Assembly: GCA_022113835.1 (NCBI GenBank)
Contig: JAILWY010000006.1
Span: forward strand, 310,001 to 374,000
Length of the DNA stretch: 64,000 nucleotides
Direction of reading: 5' to 3'
From: Atopsyche davidsoni
Lineage: Eukaryota > Arthropoda > Insecta > Trichoptera > Hydrobiosidae
In this document: positions 10,529 through 22,114 of the stretch, piece after piece
How positions within the stretch are numbered: position 1 is the first letter of the stretch
Layout: the number at the start of each line of letters is the position of its first letter
The notes under the pieces: generated by a model
What the model saw: only the letters and a program-made list of their open reading frames with translations
Database searches by the model: none
Told to the model about the DNA's origin: nothing
Made by a program: the position numbers and the translations under genes

Positions 10529-11181
10529 TCATAAAATGACGTATTCGATGAACGATGCAATAGTGTTTGAACATATGTTTGGCTGACAATTAGATGAATA
10601 TTTTGTACACATATTTTTTTAATAACCGGATATTAATTTTGAAAGCAAAGCCATTCTAGGAAATATCACATTTCGTGTCACAAACAACGAATCACTTTCA
10701 CTGCACTGTTCTTTATTAGATGCAGTCTTTATCACGTTCAATTGTGCTATTCTTTTTTAATTACGTTTGCTGTGCGTAGACGGTGTTATTTTTTTAGGAG
10801 GCATTTTAAGTTATTAATGATGTGATTAATAATTTCTAACGCAACTAAAAAAATAAAATTGGTACTTGTGTCAAGCTGACATAAGCTGGAAATTTCTTAG
10901 AAGCATCATATTTTGTTTATTTGTAAAAATTCTAAATTTGAAATTCTCGCTGCGAACAACAGAATCATATAATTCGTACATAAAGCATATTTGATAGTTT
11001 TATTTATTAAGTTTATGAATGAAAATATTATCTTATCGTCTTGAAATTCGGCACATAACTGCGGAAAAACTTACTGAACTTACGTGCCAAAAATCAGCGT
11101 TGTATCTTTTAAGATATTCTATAGAGAACCAAAAAATGAAACATACACACACACACACCCAATGGCTATTATTATAGTAGA
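10529..11181 (-). mobile_element. non-autonomous Helitron copy A (minus orientation)
   Basis: Reading the minus strand, it starts TCTACTATAATAATAGCCAT at 11181, preceded by A, then shows the same leader as the autonomous element at 56323-62939, including the first ~40 codons of the Rep-helicase frame (ATGCCTCCTAA...). It then jumps straight to the 3' end region. The terminal hairpin is kept (CATAAAATG on the plus strand) but the last ~15 bp, including CTAG, are missing. It shares its internal-deletion junction with copy B. Confidence 0.85.
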
Positions 11182-11314
11182 TTACTAATATGATTGGGCA
11201 CATTAGTTCATATATAGAAGATGATTTAAAGAAACTCTCAAAAAAATATCATCGTGATATCATCCCACACAAATCATCTTCTATATATGAACTAATGTGC
11301 CTAATCATATTAAT
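11182..11314. mobile_element. foldback family F, copy 2 core
   Basis: Short version of the foldback: left arm from TTACTAATATGATTGGGCAC, right arm ending CTAATCATATTAATAA, with 'catcccacacaaatcatc' in the middle. Helitron A has inserted exactly at its left edge. Confidence 0.8.
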
Positions 11315-11356
11315 AAATTCTTGATGCACTCAAATACAGGCGAACTGCTCATCTTC

Positions 11357-11440
11357 ATAAAGATTTGGTGACCATTTCACTGAGCATATACCCATGCTGA
11401 GCCAGTGTTCATGGTTTTTTAAGACGAGCTGGTAATGCAC
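11357..11440. repeat. dispersed repeat family B, fragment
   Basis: Carries 'tttcactgagcatatacc', 'atgctgagccagtgttcatg' and then diverges. It is a partial copy lying between two family F foldbacks. Confidence 0.55.
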
Positions 11441-11534
11441 TGAAAAAGCACAAAAAACAATGTGTTGTAAAGTATACCTAAGGTAGTTGCTGCTCTTTTA
11501 TAATAACAATAGGATGTTTGCATTATATAAACTT

Positions 11535-11880
11535 ATTACTAATATGATTAGGCACATTAGTTCATACATAGAAGATGATTTAAAGAAACTCTCAGAAAAA
11601 TATCATCGTGATTTGTGTGGGATTTGAACCCACATCCCCCGGCTTACATGGCCGGTGTACTAACCCTTATACTAACGAATCACTTCCGTTTATCCATGTA
11701 AGCCAGGGGATGTGGGTTCAAGTCCCACACAAATCACGATGATGTTTTTCTGAGAGTTTCTTTAAATCATCTTCTATGTATGAACTAATGTGCCTAATCA
11801 TATTAGTAATAATATAATAAACCCGTAATGGGTAATAAATACGCATCTGATTGACGTCCAATCCAAAAAATAGACATACT
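11535..11880. mobile_element. foldback family F, copy 3, with full tRNA-like core
   Basis: Arms of about 117 nt (11535-11650 and 11694-11810) are near-perfect inverted copies and include the family F blocks and the 3' half of a tRNA-like sequence. The 43-nt loop holds the 5' half of that tRNA-like sequence. Beyond the right arm the outer flank 'aacccgtaatgggtaataaa' and 'tacgcatctgattga' continues to about 11880, as in copies at 18.4 and 25.5 kb. No transposase frame is present. Confidence 0.8.
11609..11682 (-). tRNA. tRNA-like sequence inside a foldback element (probably a pseudo-tRNA)
   Basis: A 74-nt minus-strand segment folds on tRNA lines. TGATTCG at the 5' end partly pairs with the 3' CAAATCA. 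An A-box-like TTAGTATAAGGG is followed by a CCGGC/GCCGG anticodon stem with loop CATGTAA, and a perfect T stem GTGGG/CCCAC encloses the loop TTCAAAT. The anticodon would be UGU (Thr), but position 33 is A instead of the nearly universal U and the acceptor stem has a mismatch. A second, inverted 3' half lies at 11694-11736. I judge it a degenerate tRNA or a tRNA-derived SINE head. Confidence 0.45.
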
Positions 11881-11999
11881 TATATAAACTCAATAAATTC
11901 ACTCAGATTAACACTCTTGTTTTGTTTTGGTTTCAACTATCTATGTACGCTACCATCTAAGTAATACCTTGCAGTTTTTTTTTTTAGTTTTACCACCAA

Positions 12000-12453
12000 C
12001 ATGATTGGTTTAGTCCAATAGTCCGTAGTGACTGTTCGGTTGTCAGTTGTGTAGCAGCATGTGTAGAAACCGTAATTAAGTTAAATAGTGAAGGGTTGCA
12101 AGACGCGGAACGTCTCATAGGCACAGCCACACACAGTGGATGTATTCTGACATAATTCTGTCAAGCGACAGCGGACAATGGTCTCGGGGAATGCAGGATT
12201 GTTGCACCGAGGCAACATAACATGCCGAGGAGTTCTCTCGTATCTCCCGAGATACATCTGCGGCTTTGACGGCACCACTGGCGGCGAGTCCTCGTCTGAG
12301 ACGCATCATTTATGAGATCGCTGCGTAAAGGAGATTTGAAGCAATAAAGCGATATGTGCGTCACGCAGTCCTCAGTGCCGGAATGCGCTCATCTCTGGTG
12401 AATACTTTCTTCTACACGTAAAGCTCGATATATACTGCTTTGTAAGTAAAATA
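12000..12453. other. moderately GC-rich stretch of unknown nature
   Basis: It contains an inverted family D end (ttcggttgtcagttgtgtag, near 12035-12054) and then 12080-12400 with higher GC content and several overlapping short minus frames (up to 67 codons), none with a recognisable product. It lies between the two Helitron copies whose 5' ends face it. Confidence 0.35.
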
Positions 12454-13130
12454 TCTACTATAATAATAGCCATTGTGTGTGTGTGTGTGTATGTTTCATT
12501 TTTTGGTTCTCTATAGAATATCTTAAAAGATACAACGCTGATTTTTAGCACGTAAGTTCAGTAAGTTTTTTCGCAGTTATGTGCCGAATTTCAAGACGAT
12601 AGGATAATATTTTCATTCATAAACTAATTAAATAAAACTATCAAATATGCTTTATATACGAATTATATGATTCTGTTGTTCACAGCGAGAATTTCAAATT
12701 TAGAATTTTTACAAAAAAACAAAATATGATGCTTCTAAGAAATTTCCAGTTTATGTCAGCTTGACACAAGTACCAATTTTATTTTTTAGTTGCGTTAGAA
12801 ATTATTAATCGCATCATTAATAACTTAAAATGCCTCCTAAAAAATAACACCGTCTACGCACAGCAAACGTAATTAAAAAAGAATACCACAATTGAACGTG
12901 ATAAAGACTGCATCTAATAAAGAACAGTGCAGTGAAAGTGATTCGTTGTTTGTGACACGAAATGTGATATTTCCTAGAATGGCTTTGCTTTCGAAATTAA
13001 TATCTGGTTATTCAAAATATATGTGTAGAAAATGAAATCAAATATTCATCTAATTGCCAGCCAAATATATGTTCAAACACTATTGCATCGTTCATCGAAT
13101 ACGTCATTTTATGACGGGCTACATTTCTAG
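12454..13130 (+). mobile_element. non-autonomous Helitron copy B, complete (677 bp)
   Basis: Begins with TC after an A (TCTACTATAATAATAGCC), followed by a (GT)n tract. It keeps the 5' leader and the first ~40 codons of the Rep-helicase frame, then the 3' region with hairpin CGTCAT-TTT-ATGACG (13102-13116), and ends CTAG followed by T. This matches Helitron rules: TC start, hairpin near the 3' end, CTRR end, insertion between A and T. It carries the same deletion junction as copy A. Confidence 0.9.
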
Positions 13131-13145
13131 TTATACAATAATACT

Positions 13146-13325
13146 ATAGGGCAGCAGCAATACGCAGACTTTCCCTTCCAATATAAAACTGCGGTGTAGA
13201 AGGACCCGGTGACCCACTACACTATTTTTCCCTTAGAAAACCATGAACACTGGCTCAGCATGAGTATATGCTCAGTGAAATGATCACCAACCTCCTCTGA
13301 GGAGGGGCACTTGATATAGAAGATA
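13146..13325. repeat. dispersed repeat family B, inverted copy
   Basis: Reverse complement of the first half of the copy at 8955-9275, with 'ccttccaatataaaactgcg', 'aaccatgaacactggctcag' and the 'ccaacctcctctgaggagg' end. It follows Helitron B by 15 bp. Confidence 0.6.
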
Positions 13326-13334
13326 TACTGCATA

Positions 13335-13440
13335 TAATCTCAATAATGAAAATAGAGAATCCACGTACTGTACCATCTAAGCAACATCTTGTAAACCCCA
13401 TAAACTGCGCCAAACACTGTGTAAGCATAGCCTTAACAAC
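13335..13440. repeat. dispersed repeat family E copy
   Basis: Shows 'gtaccatctaagcaac', 'ttgtaaaccccataa' and 'gtgtaagcatagcc', as at 41425-41525 and 4235-4340. Confidence 0.5.
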
Positions 13441-15184
13441 TATTGTAAATTAACATAAAATAAAATCAAGAATCATGTTAAAAAAAACTACTGCATATAA
13501 AAAATATATATACAATCGATGTGTAGATGCAAAATCATTATTCTCTATGTGAATTCAGAAAAAAAATTGAAGCTTGGTATTATCAAATTCAAAAAATATA
13601 TTTTGTCGCGGAAATAGTCATATTTTAGCAATATTTATGTTTTAGGGTTAAATGCTTATGTACAAGGCAAAAAAGTTTATTTATTTATAATATATAAAAA
13701 AAATATTAAATTAAAATATACGCTGACTTGCAGTCACCTCTTAAGTAATATTTATTATGTTTTTTTTTCAAACACAATAATTCATATAAAATTAAATAAA
13801 GTGTTCAATATATTATTATTATAAATATTCAATAAGTATTTATTAAAATTATAGCTACTAAAACTAATAGAAGAACGGCAAGTATTTTTTATCTGAAACC
13901 TGTCTTAATGTCTAATACAGAGATATAAAGCATTAACATGGTGAATATATTTTAATTTAAATATTTATGAATGCCATTACTGTTTCCAATGAAATTTATT
14001 CGATAATATATCAAGAAATAAAATATCTGATTTATTTCAATTTCTAGTAACGATTAAATGGTTTATATCCGTTCAGTGATTTTTAAACAATGGATATTGA
14101 TTATGGAAATTGATTAAAATCGTCGATATTAAATATTATTGTACATATTTTTTTATCACCTTGAGTATGAACCGTGTGCTGATTTTTTTAGGACAAAAAA
14201 GATACTTATTAATTTATCATATTATACAACATAAAAAGTATTTTTGCTTTATTTGAAAAAAATATAAGTTATTTTTTGGTGAATTAGTTTTATTGATTTT
14301 TTCAGTATTTCAAAAAAAGATTTTACTCAATACTTTGAAATTAAATAAAAGTGGTTAAACTATGGGTTCTTGATCGAGAGATCCCTGGTTGTATATTTTT
14401 TTTATTTGAATTTGAATTGAATTTAATGTTGCTGTTATTGAAAGAAAGCATAAAAGCTGTCAAAGAAATAAAAAATTAATTATAATACCTAGGTTTCGTT
14501 TTTAAACTTTTCTGCTTTTAAGCTTGTATAGACCGCACGCCACTGTCTCTAACGTACAAATGATAATTGATCGCCCATAGAAGCAATTCATAACAATAAA
14601 TTGATCCAAATATCTCACGTAATCTGATCCAGTTCTTTCAGAATATTTTCACATTAAAATAATCCGAGTGCTATCGACCTGGCCGGCTGCCTGAAAGGCT
14701 TCATTACCGGACATTAGCGTCAGAAACAATGGGTTATTGTGCCTACTGTCGGGATTTACCGTGGTCATAGATCAGCCGCCATGGTCCGGGGGGTTAACAG
14801 TGATAACCCAAGCAACAATAGAGCCTTAACCCACCTACTAACTGTTCTAATACTATACATGCAACTTCGTTTGCACTGGGGATGACCTTGAGTATCACTC
14901 GGGGAAACAACGAAAACAGCTAAGAATAAGACACTAGATTTGAAAAAATAAAAAACTAATAATTCTTCAAATATATATGGTAGATTGTTAATAATATCCT
15001 TAAGTTATTAAAAGTCTCTAAAAATTTTTAGAAGCCCCACGTTTATAGCCCCTGAAATATGATATGAAGAATGTTACTTGTAATTTTTTTTTTTTTTTTA
15101 AAACAAAGTAGTAAAATTTAGATTACTAAAAGTACATCTCAAAAAGCTTAGAGAAACTGAGAATTTTTGAACTATAAATAATGC
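13441..15184. other. gene-free stretch
   Basis: AT-rich except for 14650-14900, a moderately GC-rich island (ctggccggctgcctgaaagg region) with no supported frame. No repeat family seen elsewhere in the window was recognised in 13450-15180. Confidence 0.45.
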
Positions 15185-15240
15185 TGGATACACACGCTGC
15201 AACACAACTGACAACCGAATGATTACTAGCTTACTGATAA
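15185..15240. repeat. dispersed repeat family D end
   Basis: Carries 'cacgctgcaacacaactgac' and 'aaccgaatgattactagc', recurring at 24178-24220, 28378-28412 and 30255-30305. It probably represents the terminal repeat of a MITE family. Confidence 0.5.
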
Positions 15241-16989
15241 TAACTATTCGTTTGTTAGTTGGAATTTGGGAAAGAAATTTCTTTTGAAATTGTTAAGGTT
15301 TTCTGATAGCAGTGATTGCATAACAATGTTATATATAAGAGTGCAGTTTTTTAAGGATCCCCAAACGAAAAAAAAAGTATCGGGCGACTAGGCCGTCGCA
15401 GGAGGTAAACCTTTTTAACAGGAATTGAGATTTTTTGCGAGAGATACAGGACCGAACTCGACATAGTACCTATGTCCATAAAAAAAAAGTCTTAATTATC
15501 AATTGAGAATAAAGAATAATGACTTTGATATTTTATTAATCCAATATTTTACTCATTGAGACGTGTGAGCCAGTTCAGATTGCCAAAAATAACATTGCTT
15601 ATAAGCTTCAAAATACCATGTCATGATATTTCCTGAAAATAATTTCAAAGTATTTTTCTCGGAGGAGAAAAAAAACGTGTTTTAAAGACATGCGTATGGA
15701 GACTATAGAATGATTGTTCAATGAAAATGTATGGGGGTATTTAAGGTTGTATGCATTGTGGATCATTGAAATCCTGAAAGGATGGGGTGTCAGTGTCGTG
15801 GTTCCCAAATTCTGTCCTGGTGCAGGAGATGGGCCCCAGGATAAGTCGGTGATAGAGTCATATCAGCGATCGGGCGGGACCTCCTCGCTGCGGGCCTGGC
15901 CGCTAATTCAAGATTCCGCTCCCGGATAAGTCCCGGGGAGACGGGGTTCGAGTCCTTGCTGCACTTCGTTAAAACGGGGTCACAGCTTCCGATTGAATTT
16001 CATTAATATCGCAACAGGTTATTACCTGTAATTAAAAGCGTCGTACGCCCGTGACGATGATATCTGGCACAGACAGCGAAAATTTATTTGCTCGGTTATT
16101 TCTAAAATGTATTAATCCAGGAGTTACCTAGCGAGCAGGGGTATGAAACAACCTTTTTTCTAATTTTTCAGACATAAGCTTAAAAATACTTGCTGGTTGC
16201 TGTATTGCTTATAATTTAACAAATTTTGATTTAACGATATTGGTACAAATGATTTTTATTACAATATTTACTGAAATGATATAGCATTTAATATAATTCG
16301 AACGCTAAATAAATTATACATCGAGTTCAAGAGGTAAGGTATCTTTATCGCTGGTTCTTATGTTATAAATCTGATGTTCCCGGGTTGTTGTTGGTGTTTG
16401 CGGAGGTGATTAGCTGGGCCTTTACTGCAGTGTTTCTCAAACGATATTCTTTTATTATGTTTATTTAATTGATTGATTATCAATCCACATATATCGACTA
16501 TTTATAAGTGGACGTAATTATCAGTAGATTTTTTATTAGATACTGAATATTACTTTTCAAAGGCGAATAGTTTTGGTACGTCTCTAGTATGGAGGTTTGA
16601 TGACAAGTACTCAAATTACAGGTATACAATATATTGAGTAACCAATATAACATGTAAATAATATGATGAGTACCCAATATGATGTGATTGGTACCATACA
16701 TGGCCAGCATCCTACATAACAAGTATCCCATCTAATATTTTGAATGTAGGCTTTACTTGTTCGTGCTTAAACGTTAAACATGTTGAGGATCGCTTTGCAA
16801 AGGCGAGCAGTTTTGGAGCACGGAGCGAGGTGGGCCGCGATCTCCGATAAGGATGCGTACTCCTCGGACTTGGTAACTCCTGGAGCCCTCGCCTCGTGTA
16901 AGAACTCCGGCCAGGATCCCAGGAATCGCTATCACCCGGCCAGTGATAATAGTGCATGCGACTCCAGCAAACTGCTCAACAATATCTCG

Positions 16990-16993
<4 letters not shown>
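15241..16993. other. gene-free stretch with two GC-rich islands
   Basis: Islands at 15790-15960 and 16780-16960 have short open frames on both strands but no domain or clean splice pair. The first holds GGGGTTCGAGTCC at about 15944, a B-box-like match, without a convincing A box. Both could be regulatory islands, orphan exons or SINE pieces. Confidence 0.35.

Positions 16994-17033
<40 letters not shown>
16994..17033. repeat. (AT)n microsatellite
   Basis: About 20 uninterrupted AT units. The poly-IY frames crossing it are artefacts. Confidence 0.95.
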
Positions 17034-17039
<6 letters not shown>

Positions 17040-17865
17040 GCTTGTGGTCTATCAAAGCAAAAAAGCATTGCTTGCCATATAATACATTTGAACATATATG
17101 CTAAAACGTATTTGAATAAATTTGCCTCAAAAATCAATAATATAGTAACGTGACCTTCGTGCTGATATTAAATATTATATTTTCTAAATAAAAAATAATA
17201 ATTTACTACGGTCAAAAGTGTTTTTGGGAACACCAGCTTCAAAATAATGAAAGCTTGGCAGCATTTTAAAACTTTACTGCAAAAATGGCGACAAATTCAA
17301 ATCTTGCGTTAATTTTGGGACACCTATATGATAAAAATTCAATCCATTACAGTGAAACTATCTGATAAATATAAACAAACAGTATTTTTATAAAGTTAGT
17401 TTTGAACAATGAGTATAAAAATCAAAATTATATTAAATATCACTGTGGCTCCTTCAATTATTCTTAAAATGATAATTTACCAACTACACGAAAATAAATT
17501 GGATACCACAGCAACAAATGTGGATTAATTATAATTTCAAACATTGGTTCAAACTGCATTCGATATTTTAATTTTATTGGTGACCGGTTTTGCCAATACA
17601 TAAAAAAAACACATGGTTTACATAAAAAAAAATTAACATCGGCTTCACACTCGCATATAATGATTCGAACAAGCGGTGGAGGTTTGCGTTCGCAATATAT
17701 TACGGAAACAATGTTTTACTTGTGATTCAATAAACGACTGCAGTTTCGAGAATTGAGAATTTGACCAAAGCTTTTATTTACAAGCGTTGTATACCAGACA
17801 GTACAGTCACAAATAATACAAAAGGATACCTGAAAAGATAACAAAAGAGCCCTAGCACCTTACAT
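17034..17865. other. gene-free AT-rich stretch
   Basis: No gene is supported. Around 17575-17602 'ttggtgaccggttttgcc' is a fragment of family G (see 44386-44475). Confidence 0.45.
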
Positions 17866-17945
17866 TAGTCCCTCCGGCGAATCGAATCGCCGATCTCTGC
17901 ACTGAAGGCGGTCGTCTATCCTCCGAGCCATCGGGCGGCCAGGGA
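17866..17945 (-). repeat. tRNA-derived SINE head (candidate)
   Basis: Read on the minus strand, GCCCGATGGCTCGGAGGATA is an A-box-like start, and about 45 nt later GATTCGATTCGCCGG fits a B box. The GC content is much higher than the flanks. No tail or target duplication was identified. Confidence 0.4.
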
Positions 17946-18100
17946 GGGAGGGAATAATAAATTACACAATTATCTGTGCTCCAATAAAATCTGAACCGAG
18001 TACTGTCTTGCAGCCATTTTTAATATTTTTTTTATTTAAAAGTCATTTTCGCGACTACTTTCGCCAACTTCCTGTGTCGGCATTTAAATCGTCTTCTTCT

Positions 18101-18462
18101 ATTGCTAATATGATTAGGCACATTAGTCCATATATAGAAGATGATTTAAAGAAACTCTCAGAAAAATATCATCGTGATCTGTGGGGGATGATTTGAGAAA
18201 TCAAAAGAGAAAAAAATACTTATTAGGATTTACTGAAAAATCTATCTAGAAACTTGTTTGAAGCTTCACTTCATTTGCTCTAGCAAATCTTTTACATAAA
18301 AACCTATTTAAATCCCACACAAATCACAATGATATTTTTCTGAGAGCTTCTTTAAATCATCTTCTATGTATGAACTAATGTGCCTAATCATATTAGTAAT
18401 AATATAATAAACCCGTAATGGGTAATAAATACGCATCTGATTGACCAATCCATAAATAGATA
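18101..18462. mobile_element. foldback family F, copy 4
   Basis: Left arm from ATTGCTAATATGATTAGGCA, right arm ending CTAATCATATTAGTAAT at about 18410, then the outer flank to 18462. The ~150-nt centre differs from copy 3: only 'aaatcccacacaaatcac' of the tRNA-like 3' end remains on the right side. Confidence 0.8.
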
Positions 18463-18479
18463 TCATCTTCTTCTTTCGT

Positions 18480-18862
18480 TGCATCTCCTCATAGAACGTT
18501 GGTGTCCATTTCCTTGAATTTGTCTCTATCTTGGGTCAGTCTCACCAGTCCGGCTACACTTCCGAAGTACTTCCACTGGCGTAACACTTGTTCCTTCGAT
18601 TTTTCCTTGGACAATCGGCTGGAGGATGCCATACATCGACGTCAAGAGTTCCCTTTCTTTACGCATTCTTTGATGGTATCTCTAGGATTCTCCTATACAG
18701 CCACATTTTTGCCGCTTCAATTCTTCGCAAAGTAGCAGTCTTGAGTGTCCAGGCTTCAACTCCATAAAGGAGAACTGAGACGACATAACACTTAGAGAAT
18801 CTCCATCGAGATTTCAGGAATATGTCTCTTGAGCATAAAACTTTCCTCAAATTATTGAATAC
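18480..18862 (-). pseudogene. RTE-type LINE relic, thumb/C-terminal region
   Basis: The minus strand reads SKCYVVSVLLYGVEAWTL, then LRRIEAAKMWLYRRILEIP, the strongly conserved RTE block after the RT palm. After a frame shift it reads RQWKYFGSVAGLVRLTQDRD and KFKEMDTNVL, ending at a stop: the usual ORF end. Premature stops and frame changes show it is inactive. Confidence 0.75.
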
Positions 18863-19785
18863 ATTATCTACAAACTAGCAAATGATAATTGATTGTATAT
18901 AGACTTAGATGATGATTGATGTAGTGATTTTAAACATTAAAAAAAAATAGAAAAAGTAATATCAATGTTTTTAATTACACGTTTATTTAATCACAGCCGT
19001 GAAGATGTGGGTTCGAATCCCACAAGTTTCGTAAATTTTTTATAGATTTTATTTACAGTTTTACACGTGAATCGATTGCCTGAAATTGCAAAATAGCACA
19101 AAAAATAACAATACTGTGAAATATACGCACACCACGTAAATCTTATAAAAAATAATATGCTGCTAGCACAGTTCATCGCATGCGCGTCCATTCACTCTTC
19201 AAAATATATATTGAAAAAAAACACGATGTAAAAAATATATATACACATAATGGTTGTAACTCTTTACTTAAATATATAATTATTAGCAGTAGGAGCGCGT
19301 GTTTTGTTTGCGCTGTTACCGAAGTTTCGTGAAAAAGTGAAGGAACTTATTCGCAAGGTGTAAAATTGTAAAAAAAATACCGAAGCCGAGAATAAGCCGT
19401 GAACCTTGACCCCGAGTAAACCGACGCTCTCACCTGCTAAAATTAAACTTCGGCTGACTCGCAGCAGAATTATGTAACCTCTAGATTAAAATTTTAAGTA
19501 AGTGTATTTTTATTTTATGATCCAGGGCCCGGAATTAAGGCCTCATGCGAGAAATGTACGGTGTTTTGTCCTTGGTGCGGTGAAGTAACCGCACGCCACT
19601 GAATCTATAATATAAGAGGGTAAATTATTTTTAATCTATGCTGAATATTTAAATAGGTTTTTATGTATAAGGTAAAGGTAAACATTGTATAGATTTAAAG
19701 AATGCTTGAAACAAATAAGCGTATCAAAAAACTCATAATGATAATAGTAACTATGTATTTTTGTTTTCACTTTAAGTTTATTATA
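18863..19785. other. gene-free stretch
   Basis: Only one small item is noted: GATGTGGGTTCGAATCCCAC at about 19003-19022, a perfect T-arm/B-box like that of the tRNA-like core in family F, without the rest of a tRNA. Confidence 0.4.
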
Positions 19786-19905
19786 TTTTTTGTATGACTA
19801 GTTTCGACCAAATAGACTAGGTCATCATCAGATGCATAACTAAACGTTTAGTTATGTATCTGATGATGACCTAGTCTATTTGGTCGAAACTAGTCATACA
19901 AAAAA
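19786..19905. mobile_element. near-perfect 120-bp palindrome (foldback/MITE)
   Basis: Two 60-nt arms meet with no spacer at 19845/19846 (centre TAAACGTTTA). By eye they differ at one position. The arms contain 'actagtttcgaccaaataga' and 'ggtcatcatcagatgcataa'. Weaker symmetry extends outward (actcataatgataatagtaa against ttacttttatcattataag). One arm-like fragment sits inside the LINE relic at 4508-4575, so this is a mobile family. Confidence 0.75.
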
Positions 19906-21751
19906 GTTACTTTTATCATTATAAGAAACTCAATTTTTTTAAAGGTATTTTTGATTCCCTTGATGAGCAAATGAAATGAAGCTTCAATAGATTTTTCAGT
20001 AACTTCTAGTAAATATTTTTATTAAATATTAACGTAAATTTACTAACTCTTTTGATGTCTCAAATTGGAAAAAAATAATATAAATCATCGATGCATGTTA
20101 TTTGAAAAATGAAATAATGTAAATTGTGTATGTATGTAATTTGACTGAAAAATAATACTAAGACTGTTAAATCGTTTTTCAGAGGAAAAAAATATGTAGT
20201 GTTTTGTTGCTCATGAAAGCTCTTAAGTATAAAAAATGTAAGCTTAAAAAAATTTAAATCATTTATAAATGTATAAATCAATTTTTTTTGATGTATTATA
20301 AACATTTATCCCAAGGGACGCTTTCTATTGTCATACTCTTATCCTTCAAAAGTTATGAAGTCGTCAAGCAATACCGGCGAGGCTTCAACAACCCGGTCTA
20401 TCCTCCTTTATGCTCGAGCACAATGCAAGTTGACAATATCAGCTTACATATTGTAGTGGAGGTCTCTTTCTGTGGCTCGGCCTGAACCGAAATTAATCTG
20501 AATTTAAACGGCTGTCAGGAAAATACCCGAGCGCTTTATTTTAATATGAACATAAAAAGCAGAACGGATGTGACGTCATATAAAGTATTTATCATAATTA
20601 GGATGCATACAAGATTGACCAGCTTTTCCATTGTTGAGAGCTTATGAAGTTATGAGCTTGTTTGTTGGGGTTTTTGAAGAATTGTCTAGTTGACATGCCG
20701 TAAAAAAAACTGACGAAATTACCATATCAAAGTGTACATTTGTCTAATTTTTTTTTTGTGTTGATAGCGTGGAGTTTATTATATAATAACAAAGCATGTA
20801 TTTGATTCAGAACCTTGTTTTTTTTGTATCATAAATCTATTTAAGAATTTAACTACCCCCGCTTATGAAGAGTAAAGCTAGTCATGAATTTTTTGACCAA
20901 TTTCAAGGCTTTTTTTACATAAGCATATGATATATTTTTTTGACCTCATATGAGTAGTTGGTGAACCGAAAATTACATTTAAATATCATGAAAGGTCAGT
21001 CCAAAGAAAATGCCCTTTTTTGATATTTTTATCATCAAGTTAAATGAATTTCAGGTGAATCAAAACTGTAAGCAACAAAATTACGAGAAAAATATTTTTT
21101 CAAAACAATTGTATAAGATTTATAAATATTTATATATTTAAGGTTTCAATCAAATAAAATGATGTTTGAAGTCTCGCCGCCTTCGTCAGGTGTCTTTCTC
21201 GGATGCGGCAACATCTATCGCCATCATTTCAAAGGATCACACCGTGGGGTGCATATTGAACCACCCTACTTCCTGCTGCCTCCTGTACCGTTACATATCA
21301 AAAGTACCGTTTCCACAGAGAGCTGAGATGACTGCCCAATCAAATTATCCAAACACAACATCGGCCACGTGCCGGGGTTCAAAATGATTGATTAATTCAA
21401 AGTTTTCATCCGTGAATTATTTAAATATATATATAAATAATACTTGAGTAATTCATTCGTTAGTTGGTAAATATAATATTGCCGTTTGTTTATACTGCCT
21501 CTCTGCAAATGGGTTTAATCAATCGCATATCACTCTTGAAACAAAGATAATAAGGTCGCAATATTTTCACCACATATTGAAAAAACCTTGCAAATTTTTC
21601 GCGAGTAAAGAAAGATGGTTTCTATGTTCTCAATCCCGGCCTATAGAAAAAGCGTTTAAAAACATCAAGTTATATATATTTAAGACCGAAAGTTACAAGT
21701 AATATAGATTGATTACTAGCTAATAGCGTCCTATTTTGTGTTGTTTGCTTG
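19906..21751. other. gene-free stretch
   Basis: AT-rich with GC-richer patches at 20370-20490 and 21165-21385, where short frames occur but no product is recognisable. Confidence 0.45.
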
Positions 21752-21759
21752 CGCTAAAC

Positions 21760-22114
21760 CAGAGGTTCCCAAAGTGGTCAATATCAACCCTCAGGTGTGG
21801 TCGATAAACTGGTGGTGTAAAAAATAAAATTGGGGGTCCATGAACTGTAAATGAGGGTTTACGATTAAAATGAAATTCCACCAAGTATTCTCTGTCAAAA
21901 ATTTTCTGAATGTTACTATATTTTAATTTTGTGTGTTTTTAATTAATAAAGGTATAATTAACTTTAAACCTACTGTACATGAAAGTGAGTTGTTCTATGT
22001 AAGATGTCAAAAATATGTTTGAAATTGATGAATTTGTAAAAATTCAATATTAGCAAGGAAAAACAGGAGAACTCGACAAGGGGTCGACGGGACAAAATAG
22101 TTTGGGAAACTATG
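21760..22114. mobile_element. hAT-type MITE with exact 8-bp duplication (355 bp)
   Basis: Ends CAGAGGTTCCCAAA and, from the other strand, CATAGTTTCCCAAA (12 of 14 identical), flanked by CGCTAAAC at 21752-21759 and 22115-22122. An 8-bp duplication and a CA-start inverted repeat are diagnostic of hAT transposition. It is non-coding and carries a 'ttccaccaagtattctctgt' segment that also appears in the repeats of dysfusion intron 4. Confidence 0.88.

Noticed and set aside
16774..17153. Frames with poly-Ile/Tyr runs
   Set aside because: Created by the (AT)n microsatellite.
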